Positions 43,154-54,783 of a stretch of 64,000 nt of DNA are shown in pieces. This DNA is from Marasmius tenuissimus. Its lineage: Eukaryota > Basidiomycota > Agaricomycetes > Agaricales > Marasmiaceae. The notes under the pieces were generated by a model. The model was not told where the DNA came from and searched no databases. It was given only the letters and a program-made list of their open reading frames with translations. Each line of letters begins with the position of its first letter. Positions within the stretch are counted from its first letter, which is position 1. Location of the stretch: NCBI GenBank assembly GCA_029532415.1, contig JAQOTA010000028.1, positions 124,001-188,000 of the forward strand. Reading direction: 5' to 3'. A program made the position numbers and the translations under genes.

Positions 43154-46100
43154 ATGACTCCGAGTTCTCGCTCTGCAGAGAGCAACCATCCAAGCTCTAG
43201 CAACCTTGAGCTTCGAGTCTTGCAAGTAGAAAGGGACTACAACGTCAATAGTGGTTCTGGAATCTTCATCGTCAACAATCGAACCAAATTCATCCAGGGG
43301 GCACGATCAATACGATTACACATCCAGGGGACCGAGGAGGAAGAGGAAGAGTACGACCAGGTGAGTCAATCTTATACGCGAGCCCCATAATAGCAGCCAG
43401 GAGGCCTCACGCGTGCTGATTTTTGCACTTTGCAGTACTTTGAGTACAGACGCAGTGACATCCGCCTGCTTCGAAAGATACACCACGAGAAAGTTTGGGA
43501 TTTGAGGCGTTTTGTTCGGACCGACTGCGAGCGAAGTGTCTGGCTCGCAGAGATCTTGTCAGGAGATGGGAAAGGGAGGATAGTCACCGTGGTGTCTTAT
43601 CAAGGACAAGATGCCCCTGAGGTACGAGTTCGCGTGAGCTTCTTTCAAGTGGTTTCGCACTTCACATTGTATAGATATGGAAAAATAGCTTTCACCGTCA
43701 TTCAACAACACAACTGTGAGTTTTCTAATCTCTCAACTCCGTAAGAAACTACAAATTTGAAACCGAATAGATGTGCAGATAATGCCCACCTTTTTGGGAT
43801 CAATAGGTCAAAAATCCCACTCCTGATTCTTTTGGGCGGTGAGTGACCTTGTGGCTACCAGCCAGCCAGCCGGAGGTTAGCTGATTCAGAACCCTCTGCC
43901 ACAGACCTTGTACCTGCCGCGACCCTTACAGACAATATAGGCGAATTGAGCCAATGGTATCTCTCTAGTTTACGTGCAAGTCCCATATTCATCACATCGA
44001 ATAATGCACTGACTTTACTGTCGCAGAGCCACTGGGGTTGCAAGAGGGAAGAGTTATGGATGGATAGTGCAAGAGGAGTCATCTGTCGTGGTCCAAAGGG
44101 GCCTGAACCATTTCTGTTTGGGAAAGAATTTGGACTAGACGGCCTTGTTGTGTCTACAGACCTTCTCAAGGAAGATACCTTGACGCGGTACTTGGCAACT
44201 CTCAAGGCGAAGAAAACGGATTGCAGATTCGTGGAAGCAATCAGCTGGGGCCGGGATGACCCAGACGACGACGACGACGACAATGACGACGTGGGCATGT
44301 CACAACCGGTCGATCGACCGACCGTCTTTCGAAATTTGGCCAACTCCGCCATCGCCGTGGCAAATCAAACCTGGGCGAGTATTAGAGAATCTCTTGTGAA
44401 GCGAAAGTTGTTGGGAAATGGATGGTCAAGGTGCGCACATTGCAAGTTAGAGGCTACTTTATCTGACTGACCCGGGCAGATTCTTGTTCACTGAAGACGA
44501 CAAATTGTTTTCATTGCGCTTGAACCACGACATAGGAGAGGCCTGGATATCTCAGGCGTTGAGTATATTCCACGCTCGTGGAATAGTGTTGGAAGAAAGT
44601 CTCAGAGAATGCAGTACGTTGTTTTTGTTTTTTGAACTGACTCCTTGCCAGGTATTGATATCGCCCAGCGCTAGTCGTCCCTCAGGCAACGTTGGAAGGC
44701 AGACGCTATAAATCCGAGTCTAAGCGCCGGCTTCGCCTTAAACAACCAATCTACCTTTTTGTCTCCCTACCTCATCCCTCTTCTTATTCCGCCTCGTCAT
44801 TCCAATACATTTCTTCCTTCTACTGGTCGTTCCAAGAAAGTGGCGACCCTCCTCTCTCACTCGAGATATGCGATAGCCTCGGTCTTCCTACTGAGCTCGA
44901 GTTCTCAGGGATATCCTACTCCTCCATGTCTTGGACCGCTGCTCAGTATAAATTGCTCCGCCAATATCAAGTTCTCCGGGGATTTGACCCAAATACTATT
45001 GCCTTCGCTCGACACGTCGGATTCAATGACTGTGCATTTACCCCGATAAACGACTCGGGCCGATTTGAGGTGGTACATGAAGGTGCGCTCCCTGTTCAGC
45101 CGTCCGTTCACTACTCTTACTTAGTTTCTCGTCATTTGAATTCCATGTCGACTCAGGTTCCCCAGCCAGTCATGACTTGAGTACCGATACTTCTGATCTC
45201 GAACATTCCGCGATCATACAACAAACTCAGCTTGAAGATCCTGGCCCTTCAATCTCGCGCTGCGACGGCAACATTGGTGAGTGACACAGTACACACTTCG
45301 TCGCTCGACTATGTCTGAACCCCGCTGCAGACGTTTCCCTCGTTCATGAAGAATGCAAACCCGCCATCTCGGATTATAGTCCCAAAAAGCATCAAGAAAC
45401 TGGTGCGGGAGAAGGAGGAAAAGAGCATCGTTGCATTCATGTTGAACGGGTGCGTCAAAAGTCAGTTTTTGTTGCTTCGTATTCTTACGACGTCTGGATA
45501 TCTCTTAGGACCTCCGCCGCAACGACGACATCAACATCGGGCAGACGATTGAGAGAACCTCTACGGTCAATTACCAGCAGTCCGATTCCCTTTTCTACGA
45601 TTCCATTAGTACCTCCTTCGTCACGGACACGCCAACCCCTGCATTATCATCATCCAATTCACAGAACATAACATCTCATGGGATACCACGGCACGTAGTG
45701 GCGGCAACCTTCGATGATCCAGTTTCGGAATGGCATGCAAGCACCTTGAATCCGGAGATCGTCATTTTCGACAGCAACCTCGGCTCATCCGTCATGAACG
45801 ATAGGGACTTAGCCTACTCTGATCCAGCCGGATACGTCGTCGCCACCACCGCCCCCATCACATCCGCTATGGACGATACGAACTCAGCGTACGCTGATCC
45901 TTCTATATACATCGTCCCCGCCACCACGTCCGATCCCTGCTGCTCTGAGACTGTAAGTTCCCCGAGCATGCGACCCTATGGTTTGCATACTACCAATCTC
46001 GATCGACACCCTGTCGATATGTCCCAGCGTATCGACAACGCCGTGAATCATCAGCCTAGTCGTCTGTCCGAGAAGGATGAAGAACTGTCACATTTTAGGC

Positions 46101-46397
46101 CATCTCATTTGAGTTCACAAACAAGCAGATCAACGGAGGACGACAAGGAGGCTGTTACATCTACGGAACCTACACAGATCATTCGAATTGACACCCTCGG
46201 TCAGTCCTGATCCTTTTCAGTTCAAAGCTTAGAAAACAGTTCTAACTCGATATATTCCAAACGCTATAGAGACTGGGTCTAATACGACTGAAAACGTTCA
46301 ACGATGGTCCTTTGTCGCGATGTGGTGGCTATCGACTGATTGCGGGGTGTTCGTTTGGTGTCTATATCTGGTCTTTGTGCAGTGGATATTGACGTAG
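43154..46397 (+). CDS. RDYN/YADP family copy 6, best-resolved member (about 860 aa)
   Basis: Twelve exons joined in phase: 43154-43360, 43436-43621, 43675-43715, 43771-43838, 43905-43975, 44027-44430, 44480-44613, 44669-45082, 45157-45276, 45331-45449, 45509-46199 and 46270-46397. Domains: residues 1-69 ERDYNVNSGSG, NNRTKFIQGARSIR and an acidic end; 70-170 YRRSDIRLLRKIHHE, CERSVWLAEILSG, VSYQGQDAPE and INRSKIPLLILLGG; 192-325 LWMDSARGVICRGPKGP and a long Asp run; 325-370 QALSIFHARG; 372-508 KQPIYLFVSLP, YWSFQESGDP and LRGFDPNTIAF; two YADP-type repeats near 690-730; C-terminal WSFVAMWWLSTDCGVFVWC, a likely tail anchor. Intron 5 uses a GC donor (43976). This resembles an orphan family widely expanded in agarics; no function is known to me. 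Confidence 0.83.
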
Positions 46398-46559
46398 CGC
46401 GGGATTTCTCCTGGGTGCTCCGCATGGCGTCGCAGTGTCCACTTGACTATATAGTACAGACCATGTATTGACAATCTTCATGTTCTTCCGAACTCGGATT
46501 TCCTGTCGCCCGATAGCATATTCATGAATGGTGCTCTCGTCACCCATTGATTACCTAGA

Positions 46560-47530
46560 GGGGAAGTTTTTTGTAAAACACGATATACTGGTCCCACAAC
46601 GTCGTGGCGGGGGCGACGGCAAGATGTTTTTTCTTATGAACGCTTCGGCTTCGATATGCAATCTGAAAGTGCCATGAGTAGGTAACCCAGTATCGGTCTC
46701 TACTCCGTTCTCGTTCGCGTCGTTCCCCGATCCCATTCGCAGTTGTGTTCAGGCGAACGATCGCAGCCTATGGGCTACACTGTTAGGAGGAGAGGAAAGA
46801 GGAAGAAACTAAGGAGAAGCAACGTATGTTTGCCTTGCTATTCCTGTACCCATTCCTATCACGGCTTGTCTCGCTCTCTACTCCTGCTTCGGCTTCGATT
46901 CCGACTACGTGTCCGACATCTGTCATGATCCTCTCGGTCTTGATCATTCTCCTTCCCTTTTCCTTTCGTCGCGATAGGCTGTCGTATCTCTTCCTCAGAC
47001 TCCACACCCAACAATGCAACAAATTTTTCTCCCCTTTGAACGACGTTGCTTTTTTTTCACTCTTCCGTAACTTCAACGGCGACTTTTTTCTCTCTTTATG
47101 ACGATTCGACTTCCTCTTCTTCTGCACTGTGGTGCCATTAGACCCATCTCCATCTCCGTTCGGCCCAGATGTATTAACACAGGCATCGAACTCTCACTCC
47201 CTCATCTCAGCCTCAGCCTCAGGCCTCGCCTCCTCGGTTGAAATAGGCGATGTTAATTCATTCGATGTAAATGGAGGCATTCGAGATGGTTCAAGTGTAA
47301 AAGGACCAGACTGGGCCAACCAAATCTTCCACAACGAGGGAAATCGTCTCAAAACCCGTTGAGTACGTAATTGATTTGATGCTGATTCCCACGGGCAATC
47401 TCTTCGGTTCGGGTTCGGAGTTTTTGGTGATGATAAAGATAATCTTGTTCGGAGGAACCTCCATCATCGTGGGGTGCTTTGCTATCGCCCTCTATCTTCC
47501 CAGATCTCTTCCTTGACAGACGGGCGTTCA
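46560..47530 (-). pseudogene. Degraded, inverted 5' part of the TRF4-like gene
   Basis: On the minus strand it follows the TRF4-like leader and first exons: a CCCGTGGGAA landmark near 47390, TTGGCCCAGTCTGGTCCTTTTAC near 47320, an ACCGAGG(C/A)GGAG...GAGTTCGATGCCTG stretch, a KGEKNLLHCWVWSL segment parallel to KGGEDFIALLGVES, and a terminal piece matching LHTEVEAF...SPSP near 46640. It has frameshifts and an absent polymerase core. It is head-to-head with family copy 7, mirroring the intact TRF4-like gene and copy 5. Confidence 0.75.
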
Positions 47531-47612
47531 AAAGTGAAGTTCCCGATCGAGGGACAATATGAACGTAAGCAGTATATTCTCTATCATACAGCAGACTTGT
47601 AGCACGTTGTCA

Positions 47613-47628
47613 ATTTTAGGTTTGATAC
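47613..47628 (+). promoter_or_regulatory. Shared upstream box of the family, copy 7
   Basis: ATTTTAGGTTTGATAC, 74-89 bp upstream of the ATG at 47702. The GTCAC half is not preserved. Confidence 0.45.
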
Positions 47629-47701
47629 ATATACACAGCACGACACATGTAGCCTCAATGCTAATGCTCTTTCTTCTACCAAGCCCGCCACTGGTACGAC
47701 A

Positions 47702-50696
47702 ATGTCCTATCCGACTCCAAGTTCTCGCAGCGGTCAGTCAAATCTCGAGCTTCGGGTCATCCAAGTAGGGAGGGACTATAACGTCAACAGCGGTTCCGGG
47801 ATCTTTATTGTCAACAATCGCACCAAAGTTATTAAGGGAGCTCGATCGATACGAGTGCACATCCAGGGAACTGAGGAGGAGGAGGAGGAATATGATCAGG
47901 TGAGTCACGATTTAAGATTGCAACCAAGGCTCACGCTCCCTTAGTACTTCGAATACAGACGCAGCGACATCCGGCTTCTTCGAAAGATTCATCACGGGAG
48001 AGTCTGGGATAGCAAAAAGGGCCCATTGTATCCGTCTAACTGCGAACGAAGCGTCTGGCTCGCAGAGATTTTGTCAGGGGATGGGAAAGGGAGCATAGTC
48101 ACTGTGGTATCTTATCAAGGACAGGACGCCCCAGAGGCAAGTACGAATCTACTCTGGGCCTTTTCAGTGTGGATTGACTGTATTGAATGGGATAGATATG
48201 GAAGAACACCTTCCAGCGTCATTCAGGACAGTTGTGAGTTTCCAACGAATCGTCTACCTCAAGCCGTCGCGGAAAACATCTCACATTTGAAGCCGAGTAG
48301 CTGTGCCGATAACACCCACCTTCTTGGGATTAACCGGTCCAAAATTCCACTGTTGATTCTTCTGGGCGGTAGGTGGACTAATACCTGCCCTGCCAGCGGA
48401 AAATCATGCAGCTAACTCCGATGTGGTATCCAGAACTCGTGCCTGCTTTGATCTTTGCAGATAATATAGGATTTTTAAGTCAATGGTATCTTTCTACTTT
48501 GCATGTAAGTCGCCAAGTCATAAAGTCGAACATCTTGATTAAATCATACCACAGAGCCGCTGGGGTTGTAAGAGGCAAGAGTTATGGATGGACGGCGCAA
48601 GAGGTGTCATCTGTCGTGGCCCAGAGGGCCCATACTACTATACACGCGGGAAAGACTTTGATCTGGTCGACTTGGAAGCGAGCACAGACCTTCTCAACGA
48701 AGATATCTTGATGCGCTATTTGGCGACTTTTAAGAGGAAGAAGATAGATCGCAGACTCGTGGAAGGTATTAGTTGGAATCGGGATGACCCAGACGACGAT
48801 GTCGACGCAGGCATGCCGGAACCAGTTGATCAGCCGACTGTGGTTCGAATGTTGACCAACAGTCCCATCGCCGTCGCAAATCAAACCTGGGCGAGTATGA
48901 GGAGCTCTCTTGTGGAGCGAAAGTTGTTGGGAAATGAATGGTTAAGGTGAGTTTATCGCTAATCACTGTGGGCCATTTGGTCTGACTGCATTGATTAGAT
49001 TTCGGCTCACTAAGGGAGATGACGGATCGCTTTCATTGCGCTTAAATCACGATGCAGGAGAGGCCTGGGTATCGCAGGCATTGAGTTTCTTCCATGCTCA
49101 TGGGATAGCATTAGACGAAACTCTCAGTGACTGCAGTATGTTGTTGTTCGTTTCCCTTTCCTCCGAATCTTGACAACGTTCAGACCTGGTCGTTCCTCAG
49201 GCGACGTTGGAAGGCGAAGTCTCTCAATCTGAGTTTGAACGTCAACTCCGACAAAAGCAATCAATATACCTTTTTGTCAGTCCACCTCATCCCTCTTGGT
49301 ACTCCTCCTCGTCATATAAATACACCTCTTCCTTCTACTGGTCGTTCGAAGAGAGTGGAGGCCCTCCACTCTCACCCGCAAAATGTGATGGCCTCGGACT
49401 TCCCATTGAACTCGAGTTCTCAGGACTTTCCTACTCATCGATGTCCTGGACGACTGCCCAGTACAATATGCTCCGCCAATACAAACTTCTCCGAGGGTTC
49501 AACCCAATCACTACCGACTTTGCTCGACATGCCGGATTCGACGAATGCGTTTTCACTCCATTAAATAACTCGGATCGGTTTGAGGTGGTACAGGAAGGTG
49601 GGCCGAGTCCCTGTTCAGCCGTTCATCCAGCACTCTTACTTCAAGGTTTTCATCGTTTCGATTCTCATGCTGACCTAGGCTCCCCCGCTCATCATGACTC
49701 AGGTACCAATACCCATGAGCTCAAAACTCCCATGATCGTTCAACAGAAGGCGAACAAAGATCTCAACCGCTCGACCTCATGTGATAATGACAATATCGGT
49801 GAGTGGCGGCATAGTCCACGTTCGGCTTAACTGTGTCTAAGACACCGTACAGACGTTGCTCTCGTCCATGTAAAATCCAAACTCACCACCTCATATCGCG
49901 GTTCCAACAAGCGTCAGACGACAGGTGCAGAAGCAGGGAAAGAGCGCCGACGCAATGATGTCGAACAGGTGCGTTGATGATCCATTTTCGTTGCCTCGTC
50001 TCCTCATGGGTTCCGGATACCCTATAGGACCTCCATCACAACGACATTATCAGCATTAGGCAGACAGGTCCGGGACAATTTGCCAACCAGCAGCCGAACT
50101 CCCTCTTCCACGTTCCCAGTAACCTCTCCTCGATAGACATATCGTTTACGACCCCTACATCATTATCGCACGGGATACCGCAGCACGTAATGGCAGCGAC
50201 TTTCAATGATCCAGTTTCAGGTTGTGATTCAAGTGCCTGGAATCTTGAGATCGTCAACTTTAACAGCAGCCCCAGCACATCCACCATGGATGATAGGGAC
50301 TCAGCATACGCTGATCCAGCTGTATATATCGTCGACACTTCCACTCCCAGCACATCCATTATGAACAATACAGACTCGGCGTACGCTGATCCATCGATAT
50401 ACATTATCCCCACCACGTTCGACCACTGCCGCTCCGAGACTGTGGTGTCCCCGAGTATGCGACCCCATCATTCGCACGCTAACGATCTCAATTCACGCCC
50501 AGTCGAGGATATGTCCCAGCGTATCGAGAACGCCTTGGATCATCAGAGCTGTCCATCCGAGAAGGAACATGAAAATTTGCCACATTCCAGACAACCTCGT
50601 CTGCATTCACCAACAAGTGTGTGTTATAAATTGGCGGAGAAGAAGGGACCTGTCAAACCTACAGAACCTGTGCAATACACCCTCGGTCAGTCCTAA
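47702..50696 (+). CDS. RDYN/YADP family copy 7, lacking the C-terminal membrane exon
   Basis: Exons 1-11 follow copy 6 closely: exon 1 47702-47899 (GRDYNVNSGSG, NNRTKVIKGARSIR), exon 2 from 47945 with a GC donor at 48137, exon 4 INRSKIPLLILLGG, exon 6 LWMDGARGVICRGPEGP, exon 8 KQSIYLFVSPP, YWSFEESGGP and LRGFNPITTDF, and exon 11 with SAYADPAVY and SAYADPSIY. The frame is open through exon 11. At the place where copy 6 splices to its tail exon (TACACCCTCG then GTCAGTCC), copy 7 keeps the donor but homology ends within about 10 bp and no Trp-rich exon follows. Reading on gives only GQS and a stop at 50696, so the product would be soluble rather than tail-anchored. Head-to-head with the TRF4-like pseudogene. 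Confidence 0.8.
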
Positions 50697-51110
50697 TAGG
50701 GCTGCTCAATTCTCAGTTCGTCCCCAGTTTGTCAGCTCATCCCAGCTCATCAGCTTATTTCGCGGGACTTTTTTGCGAACTTTGCCCGACGTGTACAGCA
50801 CAGGGCTTTTCACCATCGAAACGTGCCCTTCCGAATAGCCTTCAAATACAGATCTAATAGCAAGGTCTCTGGTCGTTCTTGCTCCCACTAGCTCGATCCC
50901 CATTGCTTCAAGTGCCCCCAAGCCGGTAGCATGTAGTACTCGCGTTATGATTATTTTCATCGCCCAGTGCGATTCCAATCCTTGATTATCTACCTAGTTG
51001 CGACTTTTAAAACTTGAGGCACTATTAGAAAAATGTGCCTGTAGACTATGATTAAGTGTGCCCAGCGTGGGCCCAAGATCCGTACATCCATATACATAAT
51101 GACAAGGCAA
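50697..51110. other. Spacer between copy 7 and the fucosyltransferase-like gene
   Basis: No gene seen. This is where family homology breaks off after exon 11 of copy 7. Confidence 0.4.
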
Positions 51111-52806
51111 TCAGAAGAACCTGATACTAATCGGTTCCTTCCCATCTTTGAGCCGTCTGTGATTGATATTGCTCGTGAATGAAGACCACTGTCAAGAATT
51201 TCAATTACACGGGACGCTTGGAGGAAAGGAAAACGGCGACATACCCCGTTGCCGATGAAAACTGCAGCACGGCGAGCGATATCCATATCAACCGCCATAC
51301 TCACGTCTGTCTGATCCTGATCCAGTACCAGGTCCTTGCTGGTCCTGATTGTGTGCCACCCGTCGGCCATCAAAGCCCTCTTGAGCTTGTCGAGGAACTC
51401 CCCTTGGTCATTGGTGAGGAGGTACATGATATCCAACTCGCGATTTTCTCCCTTCTTAGCTCCTTCCGCGATGTAGTCGCGCCTCGAGTCCCGAACCTTC
51501 TGCACAATGAAGTCGAACGTGGGCAGGCAGTGAACCAGATACGCTGCTTCGTTTTCTGGCGTGTTCTTGCCCCACTCGCCACCCGGGGGTGGCACGAATA
51601 AGTCGGGTAAGAAAGGAAGGAGATTCCAGCTGTAGAACGTCGAGTTCCAGGTGGCAAGTCCCTTGCACGCATCGGAATAATCCCCTCTTCGAACGTGCAT
51701 CGCCATCATGCGGTCCCATGGGTTGTGGCTCGCCTTAGTATTCCGTGGGCCGTGAGGGAAGAACAGGTACTCGTTCCTATCGATGGCTGAGTTGACGAGC
51801 GGGGACGTTCCAAGGAGGCGAGAGGTAGGAGAATTTACAAACTGCTCCCACAAGGGTAGGATTCTGTCGGTACCCCACAACCACAGGTCAAACGTCTGAC
51901 CGTATCCGTCTTCCTCTCTCGATGCCGGCCAGATTTCTATGCAGCGCTCGGGTGCCTCTGTCAGTAGTTTACGCCAGTGCTCGAAAATTACGTTCCCGGG
52001 TTCCCAGTATACGGCTGGCTTTACGTCCCTGGTGTTGATGACGCGGCGTTCAGACTGTGGGCAGACAACTTCGAACCAGTCCTCGGTGATGCTTCGCGGT
52101 GCGCCGTCTCCCTCTTCCCACAGTCCTCCGGCGGTAGGCCCGGAGATAATAGCGTTGAGCGGTGTTCGAGGGGCTGCGAATGGAGGTTAGATAATAGCGA
52201 CTCCCACGTAGAAGTGTATAAAACTCACGATTTTCGAGAAACTGCTCCGGTGGCCATGGATAATAATCCCACTTCCAAACGTAGTCCTGGAAGACATACG
52301 CCCTTCCTGACATGTAGGCCAAATGCGCATTCATCAGTCTGAGATCAACGCCCAGATCATGTCAGCATCGACGTGATTCCACTTAGACGGACGACTCACA
52401 CTTCGTTGAAGCAGTTGTTCCATCCCAGCATCCGAATCTGGTTTGAGAATTTGACGTATCGTCCGCCTTTGCCCTCAGGAAGAGGAAGGTTCAAGTTGTG
52501 CTGCGGTAATGTTTTTTCGTACTCCCGGATTGCGTGGTGGTCGGGTGGGCCCAAAGCGAGTATCTTCCTTTGATGTTCTGAGAGTTCATCCAGCTTCTTC
52601 TCGCCCTCTGGTTTTGGTTTTGAATAGAAGTCCATGAAGTACCCCCTGCTTTTGGGATGAGAGGCGAGTAATCCACTGAGAACGACTACCAGAACCACCA
52701 AGCCGAAGATAATGAAGCGTGGGTTCTTTCCCAGTCTCGTTGAGCGTTTCCAGGCCCAAGGCGAGCAACTCTGAGGCAGCTGTAACGAACTCCAGTTGAC
52801 CATCAT
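51111..52806 (-). CDS. Type II membrane glycosyltransferase, GDP-fucose O-fucosyltransferase-like
   Basis: Four exons with in-phase GT-AG borders: from ATG at 52806 to about 52390, about 52345-52230, about 52175-51245, and 51188-51111 (stop). An in-frame ATG 19 codons upstream (52863) is an alternative start. Residues about 20-50 are a single transmembrane segment (FIIFGLVVLVVVLSGLLA) after a short basic cytosolic tail, the layout of Golgi glycosyltransferases. The lumenal part has GGRYVKFSNQIRMLGWNN near the start of the catalytic region and MHVRRGDYSDAC further on. HxRRGD is the GDP-fucose-binding motif of the alpha-1,6/O-fucosyltransferase superfamily. The C-terminus (NGWSSFTSNI...PISIRFF) is the usual end of agaricomycete members. 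Acceptor unknown. Confidence 0.82.
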
Positions 52807-52863
52807 AATGGGGCGGATGAGAGAAGAGAAGAAAGATGTGGGTAGTGCAGCCCTTTCCTTCAA

Positions 52864-54783
52864 CTATATAAAGTGGGCTAGACGGGATCGTAAATGTATC
52901 AACCTTCTCACTTTGTGAAAAAAAATATATCTTGATCATCAGCCGAGAATGCATTGTATTTCCGGGAGCCAGTTAGTACTATACCCAAAACTGCAGGCGT
53001 TTTATGTCACCTATCAAACCTTCTTCTCCGCAGTTAAGGGGACTTACCCCGCGACTGCTGCTTGTCTCTTCCTCGCGGTATAGCGGGCGCTCATCGTAGA
53101 GCCTGCTAAGGTCGTATCAAATCCCCACGATCATCCTCAATGTTACACTCATCAACTATCAGCTCCACCGCTCATCCCGATATCGTGCTTGGGAGAGGCT
53201 CGAGTTCCAGGATTCCAGCGACCATTCGGAAACGAAAGGGTCCGATGAAAGTCAGGACCAAGAAGCTGCGCCTCGGCTCTAGAGCATAAGAGGGAGACTC
53301 GCGTCAATTTTGTCTATAGGGATACCATTCATCCAGTTCTTGGCCTCGTTGCCTATTCTCGATCCACCTCCGAGACGACTGCGCATAGAGCACCCAAACT
53401 CAACAGTTCATGCATTGATAAAGATCGATGAATTCCAATTCTGAGCCCACGTGGTTGTCAGTGAACCCATCCAATCCCAAGGCTTGAGCTTTGAACCCTG
53501 GCAGAGCGGGATGTCACTCTTTTGCAGCACCTCAATATGATGAGCGTGTGCCGGCCTTGATATTCAATATCAAGGCCGGCACACGCTCAACAGCTTTTGA
53601 AACGTGTCCTGGAGCAGCAGGAGTGGCTACTTGTACAATGATTTCTGATGGTGCTGTATTGAGCATCAGTGAAAATCAACTGAAGGTGTGATCTAGAGTA
53701 AGCCCAATAAAGCCTGGGATCTGTGTTTCTCCACCAACCTGGAGTACTGAGGCCCAGCAGTGTGCGTCACTAAGAGGTCATGGTGGTGGTGGTGAGGAAA
53801 CGAGTATGGACCGTAATAAGCGCCCAGGAACCGCAGTGAGAAGGAAGAAATCAGGATCCCTCGCCGGGCATACGGGACCGAACCTCAGCGTGGCCGGTGG
53901 CCGAACACGCCCCCAAGACCTTTCTCCTCTTCTCCCACAAGTACGTCCGAGCTCTCTTTTCGATTCAATGTTTCCCAACTCTATTCAACGCAAAAGAATT
54001 CCTGGGACAAAGAAGCGGAAAGAAGTTGCAAATAAAAGCATTAGACTGAGTCGTCGAACAACCAAGGCGTGAATTTGGAGCTCTGGAGTCCCATGGGTGA
54101 AAGTCAATGAACGTAGCATGGCCATGACCCGGATCGAACTATCCTTTGGTCGTCAAGGATGATACGAGTGCAGCTTTTGGTGTGCAATGAATATTCTGTT
54201 CTTTTCGCTTTTCTGACATTTTTAGTGTTTAAATCTGTTCGGAATGCTACCTTTCCGAGTTGCCACTTCGAGTGCATCGTCTCCAGTAAGTTGCAACTAC
54301 GTCTTTCTCCCTTCGCCACGCACGGCTGCAAGACCCACTTTCCGCTATTGGTCTTTTGGTAAGGCTAGGAAATCGTCTCCTGATTCCGGGGTTGCATATG
54401 TCGGACCAACGGACGCACTAATACTTACCCTTGATTAATTCCGGCCAATGAGCGTGCTACGCTGCATCTGAAGGACCTCCGAATCATGCGTCAACTAGCT
54501 GGTGAACGATATCTTCCGTGAATTTCCGTCCTCTTCTCAATGATTTTCTCGCGTCCCTTCACAAATCAAACGCGAATCCTACCCGACTGGAACAGTGATT
54601 AACTGCGCCCCGTATTATTCTCGTACGTTACTCAGGAGGCTAGGCACACCGAGATTGAGCCCGCCCCGTGAATTCCCCAGTGCCATACAAACGGGAATTC
54701 TGCCACTCACCTTTTTTCAGTGCGAGCCTCAATACACATCCGAATATAGTGAAACCCAGTATATAACACAGCAATGATAAACA
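52864..54783. other. Long spacer with a perfect palindrome
   Basis: No gene I can support. An 88-codon Arg/Lys-rich open frame at 53806-54072 has no recognisable features. The notable feature is the palindrome at 53541-53589. Confidence 0.4.
53541..53589. repeat. Perfect 24-bp-arm palindrome with 1-nt centre
   Basis: The left arm 53541-53564 (TGAGCGTGTGCCGGCCTTGA plus TATT) is the exact reverse complement of the right arm 53566-53589, with a single C at 53565. Its RNA or single strand would fold into a mismatch-free hairpin. No flanking duplication was found. Confidence 0.95.

Noticed and set aside
53806..54072. 88-codon basic open frame
   Set aside because: No conserved features, promoter or splice pattern; chance length for this composition.
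54118..54190. tRNA-like stretch (GGATAGTTCGATCC on the minus strand with a short stem)
   Set aside because: The T-arm stem does not pair properly and no acceptor or D-arm could be fitted.
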